From Paenibacillus luteus (GTDB lineage Bacteria; Bacillota; Bacilli; Paenibacillales; Paenibacillaceae), in contig NZ_SKCD01000046.1 in the NCBI RefSeq assembly GCF_006542765.1, positions 1-32,278 of the forward strand: a stretch of DNA of 32,278 nucleotides, in the 5' to 3' direction. Each line of letters starts with the position of its first letter. Positions within the stretch are counted from its first letter, which is position 1. A model generated the notes under the pieces. It worked only from the letters and a program-made list of their open reading frames with translations. It ran no database searches and was not told the DNA's origin. The translations under genes were made by a program, and so were the position numbers. This document shows, one piece after another, positions 7,801 to 15,433 of this stretch.

Positions 7801-10077
7801 ATGAATATAGCGGTCAAATGGATGCAAAAATTCAAAGATCACGTTACCGAGAATAAGCTGAAAGGCTATCAGGACAAAGTGCAACTCATCCGGAAGCGGA
7901 ATTTGGAAGCATGGGACGACCAGCAGCTGCAAGCGGAATCTCTCCGGCTGCAAAAAGCAGCAAAATCGGGTGCGCCATTGGACGAGCTGCTTGTCGATGC
8001 CTATGCGCTAGCCTGCGAGGCAGCGAAGAGAAAGCTAGGTTTACGGCCTTACGATACCCAGCTCATGGCTGCCATCGCTCTGCATGAGCGATTTTTGATT
8101 GAACAGCATACCGGCGAAGGAAAAACACTCTCTGCTGTTTTGCCCGCTTATCTAAATGCGCTAACTGGCGAAGGAGTTCATATCCTGACTTTTAACGATT
8201 ATTTGGCTAAGCGGGATGCCGAGTGGATGGGCACGATCTATCATTTCCTCGGGTTAAAGGTAAACTCGGTTCAAGCGGGTATGAGCCTGTCTGAGAAACG
8301 GGAAGCGTATGCTTCGGATATCACCTATGTGACGGCCAAAGAGGCAGGCTTCGACTATTTGCGTGACACAATTGCACTAAACGAAGCCGATACCGTGCAT
8401 CGTCCTTTCCGCTACGTCATCGTCGATGAAGCGGATTCCCTGCTTCTCGACGAAGCACGGGTGCCGCTAGTCATCGCCGGCGAGCCGGGCTCCTCCAGAC
8501 ACGACGGCGTTCGTTTCGCAGAAGCAGCTCGGCAGCTCGAACAAGTTGAGCATTACGACTTCGACGAGTTCCAGCGGAACGTTTATTTGAATGAAGCAGG
8601 CTCTGCCAAAGCGGAATCGCTGCTAGGTTGCGACAATTTGTACGAAAGCTATAATAGCCAATTGTTATCGTCAATAAATTGCGCGCTGCATGCGGAATTG
8701 TTATTGAAGAAAGACGTCGATTACATCGTTCGAGACGGTGAAATCGAGCTGATCGACGAATATACCGGCCGCGTGGCGGAGAACAGGCATTTGCCGGAAG
8801 GGTTGCAAGCCGCGCTTGCAGCCAAAGAAGGGCTGCAGTCGAAAGTCGGCGGGAACATTCTCGGGACGATCACCCTTCAACACTTCCTTAGCCTATATCC
8901 GAAGATTTGTGGAATGACGGCTACCGCGCACGCTTCCGCTATGGAATTCGAAGCTATTTATAATCTGCAGGTCGTACAGATTCCACCAAACCGGCTAAAC
9001 ATTCGGATCGACCATTCGCACCGGATTTATACCCATAAACAAGCCAAACTTCAGGCGCTTGTACAAGAAATTTCGTCCGTCCATGCGACGGGACGTCCAA
9101 TTCTCATCGGGACGTCAAGCGTCGAGGAGTCAGACACGCTGGCGGAAGCGCTAGTAGTTGCCGACGTGCCTTGCCATGTTCTGAATGCGAAAAACGACGC
9201 AAAAGAAGCCGAGATCATCACCAAAGCGGGAGAACTCGGCGCCGTGACGGTGTCTACGAATATGGCAGGACGCGGCGTCGACATTCGGCTCGGCGGCGGC
9301 AACCCCGCGCAAGCAGACGTTGTCGCCAAGCTGGGCGGGCTATACGTCATTGGTACGCATGTGAACGAAAGCTTGCGGATCGACAACCAACTGCGCGGGC
9401 GTTCTGGCCGCCAAGGCGACCCAGGAGCTTCCGTATTTTTCGTAAGCTTGGAGGACGAGCTGATGGTTCGGTTCGGCATCCATAAATTGATTCGCGCTCC
9501 TAAGCAGGATCAGGCGATCGAAGAGTCGGCGCTTCGCGGCAAAATCGCGCATATTCAGCGCGCTAATATGGCCCAAAACTTCTATATCCGCCAGGAACTG
9601 AACGGTTATTCGGATATGGTAGAGGATCAGAGGCGAATTTTATACGAGGAGCGGCTCGGAATTCTGAAAGGCGAGACACCGATGAGCCCTTCGGAGCAGC
9701 GGGTACGGCTTTTTTATATCGATAAGTTCTGGGCTGACCATCTCGCATACGTTTCTTACATTCGCGAAGGCATCCACTTAGAAAGCCTTGCTAACCGCAA
9801 TCCGATCGACGAATTTCATACGCAAATCATGCGAGCATACGAGCAAATGCCGGCCAAAATAGATAGGGAGTCGGCAAATATGCTTGCACGGCTCAAAGGT
9901 TCAAATGATCCGGCAGAATGGGAAAAATTCGGTCTGAAGAGCCCTACTTCCACTCGGACATATATCATTAATGATCAATACATAGAGAATAAGCCCGGCA
10001 CATGGGGCTTAGATACAGTATTCGCTTATTATATTCGCAAGATTATAAAGCCGATATTCAAGCTATCCAAATATTGA
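7801..10077 (+). CDS. secA2: Accessory Sec translocase ATPase SecA2
   Basis: A 758-residue SecA-type motor that drives selected proteins through the SecYEG channel. Nucleotide-binding domain 1 has Walker A TGEGKT (about residues 104-109) and Walker B VDEAD (about 208-212), then the DEAR element. The preprotein-binding domain is interrupted by IDEYTGRV. Domain 2 has TNMAGRGVDIRLGGG and the arginine-finger motif RGRSGRQGD. Canonical SecA1 is about 830-840 residues and ends in a cysteine-rich zinc-binding tail; this protein lacks that tail and is shorter, as SecA2 proteins are. A GTG at 7735 would add 22 residues, but GAGGGGAG at 7782-7789 favours the ATG at 7801 or the in-frame TTG at 7795. No SecY2 or Asp accessory genes are nearby. 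The large SLH protein at 15-21 kb is a possible client, which is inferred. Confidence 0.9.
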   Translation: MNIAVKWMQKFKDHVTENKLKGYQDKVQLIRKRNLEAWDDQQLQAESLRLQKAAKSGAPLDELLVDAYALACEAAKRKLGLRPYDTQLMAAIALHERFLIEQHTGEGKTLSAVLPAYLNALTGEGVHILTFNDYLAKRDAEWMGTIYHFLGLKVNSVQAGMSLSEKREAYASDITYVTAKEAGFDYLRDTIALNEADTVHRPFRYVIVDEADSLLLDEARVPLVIAGEPGSSRHDGVRFAEAARQLEQVEHYDFDEFQRNVYLNEAGSAKAESLLGCDNLYESYNSQLLSSINCALHAELLLKKDVDYIVRDGEIELIDEYTGRVAENRHLPEGLQAALAAKEGLQSKVGGNILGTITLQHFLSLYPKICGMTATAHASAMEFEAIYNLQVVQIPPNRLNIRIDHSHRIYTHKQAKLQALVQEISSVHATGRPILIGTSSVEESDTLAEALVVADVPCHVLNAKNDAKEAEIITKAGELGAVTVSTNMAGRGVDIRLGGGNPAQADVVAKLGGLYVIGTHVNESLRIDNQLRGRSGRQGDPGASVFFVSLEDELMVRFGIHKLIRAPKQDQAIEESALRGKIAHIQRANMAQNFYIRQELNGYSDMVEDQRRILYEERLGILKGETPMSPSEQRVRLFYIDKFWADHLAYVSYIREGIHLESLANRNPIDEFHTQIMRAYEQMPAKIDRESANMLARLKGSNDPAEWEKFGLKSPTSTRTYIINDQYIENKPGTWGLDTVFAYYIRKIIKPIFKLSKY

Positions 10078-10092
10078 TATTTGTCATATGCC

Positions 10093-10124
10093 AAAAGCCT
10101 TCGAGCATGCTCAAAGGCTTTTTT
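10093..10124. terminator. Terminator between convergent secA2 and the siderophore permease operon
   Basis: AAAAGCCTT (10093-10101) pairs with AAGGCTTTT (10114-10122), enclosing the self-complementary GAGCATGCTC, and is followed by TT. It mainly serves secA2. Read from the minus strand it may also stop the permease operon, which ends 13 bases away. Confidence 0.85.
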
Positions 10125-10136
10125 AGCATTCGTTAT

Positions 10137-11144
10137 TCATTTTGACCGCATCAACAAAAATAGAAAATAAGGCACACTCAGCATCGTAACAATAATTCCT
10201 GCTGGAATATCAGACTTAAAGCTGACCGTACGAGCAATCGTATCTGCTGCAAGCAGCAATATCGCGCCAATTAGCGCCGAAGCTGGCAGAAGTACTTTGT
10301 AGTCATTGCCGACCAGCCTGCGAGCCACATGCGGACTAATCAATCCAATAAAAAAGATCGAGCCCCCGAGCGCTACACAGCCAGAAGCAATGCCGACAGC
10401 GGCAATCGCCAGGCGCAAAAATTTCCGTTTTACGGAGACTCCTACTCCTATCGAGATTTCATTGCCTAGCACCAAGACGTTCAATGTCCGAAAATTGGCA
10501 TAAAGATAGACGAATAGCAACAATACCCACGGTGCCAGCAAGCTGATATAAGACCACTTGTCTCCCCATAAATATCCTGCTTGCCAGCGCTGCGCAAAAT
10601 CATACTTCTGGTCATCAAGCTTTAAAGTCAGAAATAAAGACAGCGCGCTTAACCCCATATTAATCGCAACACCAGTCAAGACAAGCCGTGTCGAAGAAAT
10701 CATACGACGTTTTCGATAAGCTAGAACATAGATCAGAACTGCTGCCAGCAGGCCACCTACGAATGCCATAGACGGCAGCAATAAGGTCATAGCAGCGCTT
10801 TGAATGCTTACCGTTGAGATTATCAGCAACACCATAAGGCCTGAACCTGAGCTAATGCCAAGCATGCCGGGATCAGCCAGGTCATTGCGCAAGAGCGCCT
10901 GCATAACCGTACCGGCCAGTGCCATCCCAAATCCAACAAGCATCGCTAATACGATCCGCGGAAGACGAAACTTATACACTACGAGATGATGCTCTTCCGG
11001 GCCTTGTCCAAGCAATACTTGAAATACTTCAAGCGGATTAAGAGACATCTTTCCCAGATTAAGACTAAGAACCGCTCCGGCAAGAAGCAGTATGGAGAGA
11101 GAAGTCATCCATATTGTCGCCTTATAAGATTTAACAGCATTCAT
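10137..11144 (-). CDS. Siderophore-iron ABC transporter permease, FecCD family (second subunit)
   Basis: A 335-residue polytopic membrane protein of the FecCD/BtuC family with about nine to ten helices. Visible signatures are YKFRLPRIVLAMLVGFGMALAGTVMQALLRNDLADPG (in part: RLPR, AGTVMQ, NDLADPGMLG) and the ATPase-coupling loop ISPHVARRLVG near residues 265-275. It forms the channel for ferric siderophore import together with the permease encoded just upstream, and overlaps that gene by 4 bases (ATGA). The arrangement of binding lipoprotein plus two permeases resembles B. subtilis YfiY-YfiZ-YfhA (schizokinen/arthrobactin uptake). No ATPase gene is present, so a shared FecE/YusV-type ATPase encoded elsewhere is expected. 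Substrate specificity is not determinable. Confidence 0.88.
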   Translation of the reverse strand: MNAVKSYKATIWMTSLSILLLAGAVLSLNLGKMSLNPLEVFQVLLGQGPEEHHLVVYKFRLPRIVLAMLVGFGMALAGTVMQALLRNDLADPGMLGISSGSGLMVLLIISTVSIQSAAMTLLLPSMAFVGGLLAAVLIYVLAYRKRRMISSTRLVLTGVAINMGLSALSLFLTLKLDDQKYDFAQRWQAGYLWGDKWSYISLLAPWVLLLFVYLYANFRTLNVLVLGNEISIGVGVSVKRKFLRLAIAAVGIASGCVALGGSIFFIGLISPHVARRLVGNDYKVLLPASALIGAILLLAADTIARTVSFKSDIPAGIIVTMLSVPYFLFLLMRSK

Positions 11145-12190
11145 TTGATCGCTCTCCTCTCTTTGCTTGCAATGAGCAAGAAGAAAGGAACGCCAATCAT
11201 TGCAAAAATAATGCCCAACGCCGTCTCTGCCGGACGGTTAATCAGCCTTCCTGCGATATCCGCTACAACCATAAGCGCGCCTCCGTAAATGGCTGATGCT
11301 GGAATAATATAACGATAATCTACGCCTACAAAAAAACGCATAATATGCGGTACAATCAGCCCTACAAAGCCAATTGGCCCTACAAGCGCAACAGCTACAC
11401 CCGCGAGTAAAAGAACCGCAAGCGTAGCTATTAACTTGACGAGAACGACCCGTTGCCCGAAGCCTTTCGCTATCTCTTCACCCAAGTTTAAAACCGTAAT
11501 CGATCGCGAAATAAATAGTGACAACGCCAGCCCGCCTAAGACCCAGGGAATAACTAGCTTGATTTCCGTCCATGTCGCTCCGGCCACACTACCCGATGTC
11601 CAATAAGCAAGGGCACGACCAATGCCATAGTTTAATGAGATAAATGATCCCATGGCTCCAAACAGCATTGTAAATGATATCCCCGCTAGCACTAGTCGTT
11701 GTGGCGTCATTCCTGAGCGATTCAATGAAGCGGCAAGATACGTCAAGCCTGCGCCAAGCCCTGCGCCAATAAAGCTGATGAGCAATGTTGTCGTCTGCAG
11801 TTGCCCTGGGAAGAAAGCGAGTGTAACGGCCATTGCAAAAGCGGCTCCTGCATTGACTCCCATTAATCCCGAATCAGCTAACGGATTTCGCGTATAGCCT
11901 TGCATGACCGCTCCTGCTACTGCGAGACACATGCCCGCAATAAGATCAGCCGCCGTACGCGGAAGACGAAGGGAATGGATAATCTGATGCTCGGTCAGTT
12001 CAGGATCAAATTTAAAAATCGCTGTCCATGCCGTTGTCAGGCTCATGGAAGCAGAACCAAAAGAGATAGAAGCTGCTACCGAAAGCAGCAGCAGCAATAT
12101 CCCGATGAGTAAAAACAGAACGAAATACGATTTTCCTTTTAAACGAGGAATATCTGTTGTTCTATCATCTAGCTTTCTATTTTTTTTCAT
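11141..12190 (-). CDS. Siderophore-iron ABC transporter permease, FecCD family (first subunit)
   Basis: A 349-residue FecCD-type permease with a short charged N-terminus and about nine to ten helices. Signatures include SLRLPRTAADLIAGMCLAVA, AGAVMQGYTRNPLADSGLMG and the coupling loop IVPHIMRFFVG. It should pair with the permease at 10137-11144 and receive ferric siderophore from the lipoprotein encoded upstream. Its start overlaps the end of the lipoprotein gene by 14 bases (ATGAAAAAAAATAG), a sequence holding eight consecutive A residues. No strong ribosome binding site is visible before this ATG, so translation probably depends on ribosomes finishing the lipoprotein gene. Confidence 0.88.
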   Translation of the reverse strand: MKKNRKLDDRTTDIPRLKGKSYFVLFLLIGILLLLLSVAASISFGSASMSLTTAWTAIFKFDPELTEHQIIHSLRLPRTAADLIAGMCLAVAGAVMQGYTRNPLADSGLMGVNAGAAFAMAVTLAFFPGQLQTTTLLISFIGAGLGAGLTYLAASLNRSGMTPQRLVLAGISFTMLFGAMGSFISLNYGIGRALAYWTSGSVAGATWTEIKLVIPWVLGGLALSLFISRSITVLNLGEEIAKGFGQRVVLVKLIATLAVLLLAGVAVALVGPIGFVGLIVPHIMRFFVGVDYRYIIPASAIYGGALMVVADIAGRLINRPAETALGIIFAMIGVPFFLLIASKERRAIK

Positions 12191-13193
12191 ACGCTGACAC
12201 TAGCTTCTCAACTACAAAATCAAGCTGCTTATCTAGAGAGTAGATATCGGAATAATAGGAGAAATCAAATCCAATTTCGATTAATCTACCTTCTTTGACT
12301 GCTGGAATGCTGTTCCAAATTGCATTTTCCGACAAGTCATCAGCCCCATCCCACACCGAGCGGAACACGAAGTCTCCTATATACTCAGGCAACACTTCTA
12401 AGGAAACAAACCCTCCTGTTGCCTTCTCTCTTCCATCAATCTTTTTCTGAATAATTTCAGGCGCTTTTAGCCCTAAATATTCATAGATGATCTGAGAGCC
12501 CCTTCCGTAAAGCTTGCTATCGATAACCGCCATCTCTTTTTTGCCGCCCTCAATAATGGTTACCGTCTTATCCAAAATTCCAAGCTCAGCAAGCTTCTGC
12601 TTACTCGTCTCCACTTTCTCGTGGAAATGATCTAATAGAGCTTTTGCCTCCTGCTCCTTGCCAAATACTTCGCCAATCTTCATGATCCGTTCATCCGTCG
12701 ACATTTTTTCATAAGGAATAGGAACGGTCGGTGCTATATCCTTCAGTATTTCGTAAGTTTCATCAGAGGCAGCTATGATTAAGTCCGGCTTTACTGCCAT
12801 AATAGCCTCAGGATTAGGCTCATACCATGACCCCAGATTTTCAACACCCGCCATCTCTTTTGCAAAGGCCGCTCCTTCAAACACGCTCGAAGTCCCTACT
12901 GGCTTAATGCCGAGAGCAACAAGATCCCCTTGAAGATATAACACGACAACCCGCTCCGGATGAGCAGGAACGACAATATCTCCTTTCGTCGTAGAGATCG
13001 TTCTTGTCTCAGCCTCCTTAGTGGCATTGTCAGTTGCAGTTGAATTATTGGTTGATGATGTAACTTCAGGAGCTTTGGAACCATTAGCATTCGTGGCATT
13101 AGAACCAACGTTTGCAGTTCCACATGCACTTAAGAGCAAGGTAAAGCTGAGCAGCATCGCTACAATAAAACTTGATGTCTTTGTTATTCGCAT
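12177..13193 (-). CDS. Ferric-siderophore substrate-binding lipoprotein (internal start within the fused frame)
   Basis: A 338-residue lipoprotein of the FhuD/FeuA (class III substrate-binding) family. It has a signal peptide and lipobox (LLLSAC, lipidated Cys24), a low-complexity Asn/Ser/Thr linker to about residue 60, then two lobes bridged by a long helix. Family segments include VPAHPERVVVLYLQGDLVAL and PEAIMAVKPDLIIAASDETY. It captures ferric siderophore outside the membrane and hands it to the two permeases encoded next, overlapping the first by 14 bases. The start at 13193 is well supported: GGAGGG lies 9 bases upstream and a sigma-A promoter overlapped by a perfect Fur box lies just before it. 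This is probably the main physiological product. Confidence 0.85.
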   Translation of the reverse strand: MRITKTSSFIVAMLLSFTLLLSACGTANVGSNATNANGSKAPEVTSSTNNSTATDNATKEAETRTISTTKGDIVVPAHPERVVVLYLQGDLVALGIKPVGTSSVFEGAAFAKEMAGVENLGSWYEPNPEAIMAVKPDLIIAASDETYEILKDIAPTVPIPYEKMSTDERIMKIGEVFGKEQEAKALLDHFHEKVETSKQKLAELGILDKTVTIIEGGKKEMAVIDSKLYGRGSQIIYEYLGLKAPEIIQKKIDGREKATGGFVSLEVLPEYIGDFVFRSVWDGADDLSENAIWNSIPAVKEGRLIEIGFDFSYYSDIYSLDKQLDFVVEKLVSAYEKK

Positions 13194-14147
13194 TGGTGAA
13201 GACCCTCCGATTGTTTTGTTATGATAATGATTATCATACTCAAACACATTATATCGGGAGGATATGTTCTCGCCAATGGAGAATGTGGCGGCCGTAAATG
13301 GACGATTGTCCGATGAACTCATCTGCTTGCTTTCCTTGCGGAATCGAATAGGAGATTGTCCATTATATTTACGGAACAAACGGCTGAAGTAATAGACATC
13401 ACTATAGCCAACTTCTTCTGCAATATCCCGAAGAGGAGCTTCGGTACAGCGTAATAGCTCTTTGGCATGCTGAAGCCGGAATCGTATCATATATTCAATC
13501 AAGCTGACCCCTTTCTCTCCCTTAAAGCGCGACGATAAATGACGCGGGCTGTAATTAAATTGCTCAGCTATGGATTCAAGCGATAAATTATGACGATGAT
13601 GCTCCTCGATATAACGAACAACCTGTCCAATGACATCGGGTTGCCTGAGATTAATTCCATCCTTTATAAACTGCTTCATTAATTCATGTATGAACTGATA
13701 GAACAAGCCTTTCACTTGAATTCTATCCACTAGACTTCCTTGTGCCCAGAGCTGTTCCATTGCCATAAGTTGATAGTGCAATGGCAATGGCTCAACGGAC
13801 TCGAAGCCATACTGCATCCAAAATGGATTGCTGCGTTCCAAAAGTCTGACTAAATCCTTTCTTCCTGGCAATGAGGCTCTATAAAATAATAGATAATATT
13901 CAAACATTTCCCCCGCCTCTATACTTAGTCTCATGCCTTTGCCGCCATGCACAATAAAATGACGGTCTGCTTCATATTCTATGCCATTAAGGTTTAAGCT
14001 TGCTGTCCCCCGCACAGTGTAGATAAATCCACAAGCAGGTAACATATAGCTTTGCAGCTTGTCCCCCGGCTCCATCACCGTATGCCGAATATCCAATACT
14101 TTAACAGCAGCATGATTCCATGCGACAATATGGTCTTCCAGCTTCAT
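12177..14147 (-). CDS. AraC-family iron-uptake regulator, in frame and without a stop codon into the siderophore-binding lipoprotein
   Basis: One 656-codon frame holding what are normally two genes. Residues 1-170 form an AraC-type cupin ligand-binding domain (MLPACGFIYTVRGTASLNLN); about 175-273 form the double helix-turn-helix (NLSLESIAEQFNYSPRHLSS, then PLRDIAEEVGYSDVYYFSRL). Such Btr/YbbB-like regulators activate siderophore uptake when loaded with ferric siderophore. After residue 278 the frame runs through about 40 codons that at DNA level are a complete promoter, Fur box and ribosome binding site, then into the lipoprotein at residue 319. In B. subtilis Btr the fused binding domain lacks a signal peptide; here signal peptide and lipobox remain. 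So translation from 14147 must give a protein with an internal membrane-targeting segment unless the frame is broken in vivo. The ATG at 14147 has only a distant CGGAG. Confidence 0.75.
   Translation of the reverse strand: MKLEDHIVAWNHAAVKVLDIRHTVMEPGDKLQSYMLPACGFIYTVRGTASLNLNGIEYEADRHFIVHGGKGMRLSIEAGEMFEYYLLFYRASLPGRKDLVRLLERSNPFWMQYGFESVEPLPLHYQLMAMEQLWAQGSLVDRIQVKGLFYQFIHELMKQFIKDGINLRQPDVIGQVVRYIEEHHRHNLSLESIAEQFNYSPRHLSSRFKGEKGVSLIEYMIRFRLQHAKELLRCTEAPLRDIAEEVGYSDVYYFSRLFRKYNGQSPIRFRKESKQMSSSDNRPFTAATFSIGENISSRYNVFEYDNHYHNKTIGGSSPMRITKTSSFIVAMLLSFTLLLSACGTANVGSNATNANGSKAPEVTSSTNNSTATDNATKEAETRTISTTKGDIVVPAHPERVVVLYLQGDLVALGIKPVGTSSVFEGAAFAKEMAGVENLGSWYEPNPEAIMAVKPDLIIAASDETYEILKDIAPTVPIPYEKMSTDERIMKIGEVFGKEQEAKALLDHFHEKVETSKQKLAELGILDKTVTIIEGGKKEMAVIDSKLYGRGSQIIYEYLGLKAPEIIQKKIDGREKATGGFVSLEVLPEYIGDFVFRSVWDGADDLSENAIWNSIPAVKEGRLIEIGFDFSYYSDIYSLDKQLDFVVEKLVSAYEKK
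13222..13276 (-). promoter_or_regulatory. Fur-controlled promoter of the binding-lipoprotein gene, inside an open frame
   Basis: On the minus strand TTGGCG (13276-13271) and TATAAT (13253-13248) are spaced by 17 bases. They are followed at the expected start site by a perfect 7-1-7 Fur box, TGATAATGATTATCA (13222-13236). Iron-loaded Fur should shut the gene off. The whole element also reads as codons of the AraC frame. Confidence 0.88.
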
Positions 14148-14207
14148 CCTTGCAGTTCACTCCGATCTGACCCACCATCTATTTGAGTTGATTTCATGTT
14201 AGAATAT

Positions 14208-14254
14208 TGATAATGATTATCAATTAGTATTAGGCAGATCCTCTATTTTGTCAA
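14208..14254 (-). promoter_or_regulatory. Fur-controlled promoter of the AraC-family regulator gene
   Basis: On the minus strand TTGACA (14254-14249) and TAATAC (14232-14227) are 16 bases apart. A perfect 7-1-7 Fur box, TGATAATGATTATCA, at 14208-14222 covers the expected start site. So both the regulator and its target carry their own Fur box. The rest of 14255-14457 has no gene that I can see and must hold the promoter of the small secreted protein. Confidence 0.85.
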
Positions 14255-14457
14255 TCGCTGTTTACGATCGTGGATTCGTATAGCTTCATACGAACTCGAA
14301 TTACACGGATTCCGATAGAAATAGACATACAATTCGAAATTCTAAATATAGTTACTTCTGCCAAATGATGATATATTCATTGCGAGAGCTCTCTGCAAAG
14401 GTACATATCCGTTTCGGCCGGAACGGGTAAGACGAACCTTACTAGGAGGAATGAATA

Positions 14458-14832
14458 ATGAAGAGGATTTTTTCGCTTGTCATGGTCATCGGTTTGCTGC
14501 TCGGGATCGCTTCCCAAGCGAGCGCGGCCAATGGGGTTTTTGTGTTTAACCCGTATCCGAATAGCTACGGCGCAGTTCCGAATTATATCGGTATTACGAA
14601 GCCGACAGGGGGTTACCAGTACGAGTTCCGCATTCAGGAGATAAACAACGGATCAAGAACCTACTATTCGGGCTTGCTCAACGTGCCGACCAGCGGATAC
14701 GACATTAATCATACGTTAACAAATAGTACAAAGCTCGTGCTGGCAGGCGGAACTTACAATATTGACGCATCGGTTTATGACCGTTGGGGAACTCTCATCG
14801 GCAGGGATATAGTCAAGGTTAATTTTCTATAA
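14458..14832 (+). CDS. Small secreted protein of unknown function
   Basis: A 124-residue protein with a clear Sec signal peptide (MKRIFSLVMVIGLLLGIASQ, cleavage expected after ASA at residues 21-23). The mature part of about 100 residues is rich in Asn, Tyr, Gly and Thr, with alternating hydrophobic residues (IGITKPTGGYQYEFRIQEIN). That suggests a small all-beta fold, perhaps immunoglobulin-like. No cysteine and no catalytic motif is visible in the mature part, and I do not recognise the family. AGGAGG lies 8 bases before the ATG, and a hairpin terminator follows at 14878, so it is a stand-alone gene between the iron locus and the surface-protein locus. Confidence 0.8.
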   Translation: MKRIFSLVMVIGLLLGIASQASAANGVFVFNPYPNSYGAVPNYIGITKPTGGYQYEFRIQEINNGSRTYYSGLLNVPTSGYDINHTLTNSTKLVLAGGTYNIDASVYDRWGTLIGRDIVKVNFL

Positions 14833-14877
14833 TGACGTAAGGGATATAATTTCTCCCCTCAATCGCGATTTCCCGCA

Positions 14878-14910
14878 GACTGGCCCTTATTCGTTCGGGG
14901 CCAGTCTTTT
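14878..14910 (+). terminator. Terminator of the small secreted protein gene
   Basis: GACTGGCCC (14878-14886) pairs with GGGCCAGTC (14898-14906) and is followed by TTTT and a pyrimidine-rich run. Confidence 0.85.
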
Positions 14911-15021
14911 CCCCTTTCCCCTCGTCTCTTCTCCCCTTTAGTACGTTCGCACGGCCCTGTCTTAAAAGCAACGTACAATAACCGTTATTGACTTAACGTT
15001 TACTTCGGAAATACACAAAAA

Positions 15022-15051
15022 GCCGCCATGGCCCTTGGGCTACATGGCGGC
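15022..15051 (-). terminator. Terminator retained behind the first sseA remnant
   Basis: GCCGCCATG (15022-15030) pairs with CATGGCGGC (15043-15051). The minus strand continues with TTTTTGTG. It occupies the same place relative to the remnant at 15073 as the terminator at 29117-29149 does relative to intact sseA. Confidence 0.8.
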
Positions 15052-15072
15052 GTATTGGTCGTTAAGATACGG

Positions 15073-15150
15073 TTAAACCTTCGTTAGGTTTGCTTCGTCC
15101 CCCGTCGCAACCGGGTTCTCGCTATACGAGATCCAGTCGCTCCAGCTGTC
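15073..15150 (-). pseudogene. 3'-end remnant of a sulfurtransferase (sseA-like) gene, copy 1
   Basis: On the minus strand the segment reads DSWSDWISYSENPVATGDE and stops after a further seven residues. It corresponds to the C-terminus of the intact sulfurtransferase at 29184-30020 (GSWSDWISYGENPVASGEE). The upstream 90 percent of the gene is missing. Homology to the other remnant at 24545 continues a little beyond the coding match (a GAAAnCATTTTCA motif), so the two remnants share a junction. The rest of the 600-base gap (14911-15405) has no gene that I can support; a perfect CCACGAG/CTCGTGG-type hairpin lies near 15200. Confidence 0.75.
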
Positions 15151-15401
15151 GGATATACGCTGAAAATGGTTTCAGGGTAGGGACTTTGTGCATGTACAAA
15201 GCCACGAGACCTCGTGGTTACATTGTGTCGTTGACCCTGACGCCCCCTCATCGCCAAGATCAAGAAACTTCAATCAATTTGTATCCATCCTATCCCTTGA
15301 GGAAAAAATTGCATGCTAGGCTGGCGCGCAAGATAAGATTATAATATCAATATCCATTTAGGGTTAACGAGCTCCCTTGAACTCGCCTTTCGGCGAAATA
15401 G

Positions 15402-15421
15402 AAAAGCACCCAATCGGGTGC
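15402..15421 (-). terminator. Terminator of the SLH surface-protein gene
   Basis: GCACCC (15406-15411) and GGGTGC (15416-15421) pair around AATC. The minus strand continues with TTTTC and further pyrimidines. It lies 13 bases past the SLH stop codon. Confidence 0.8.
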
Positions 15422-15433
15422 CATTCTATGATC

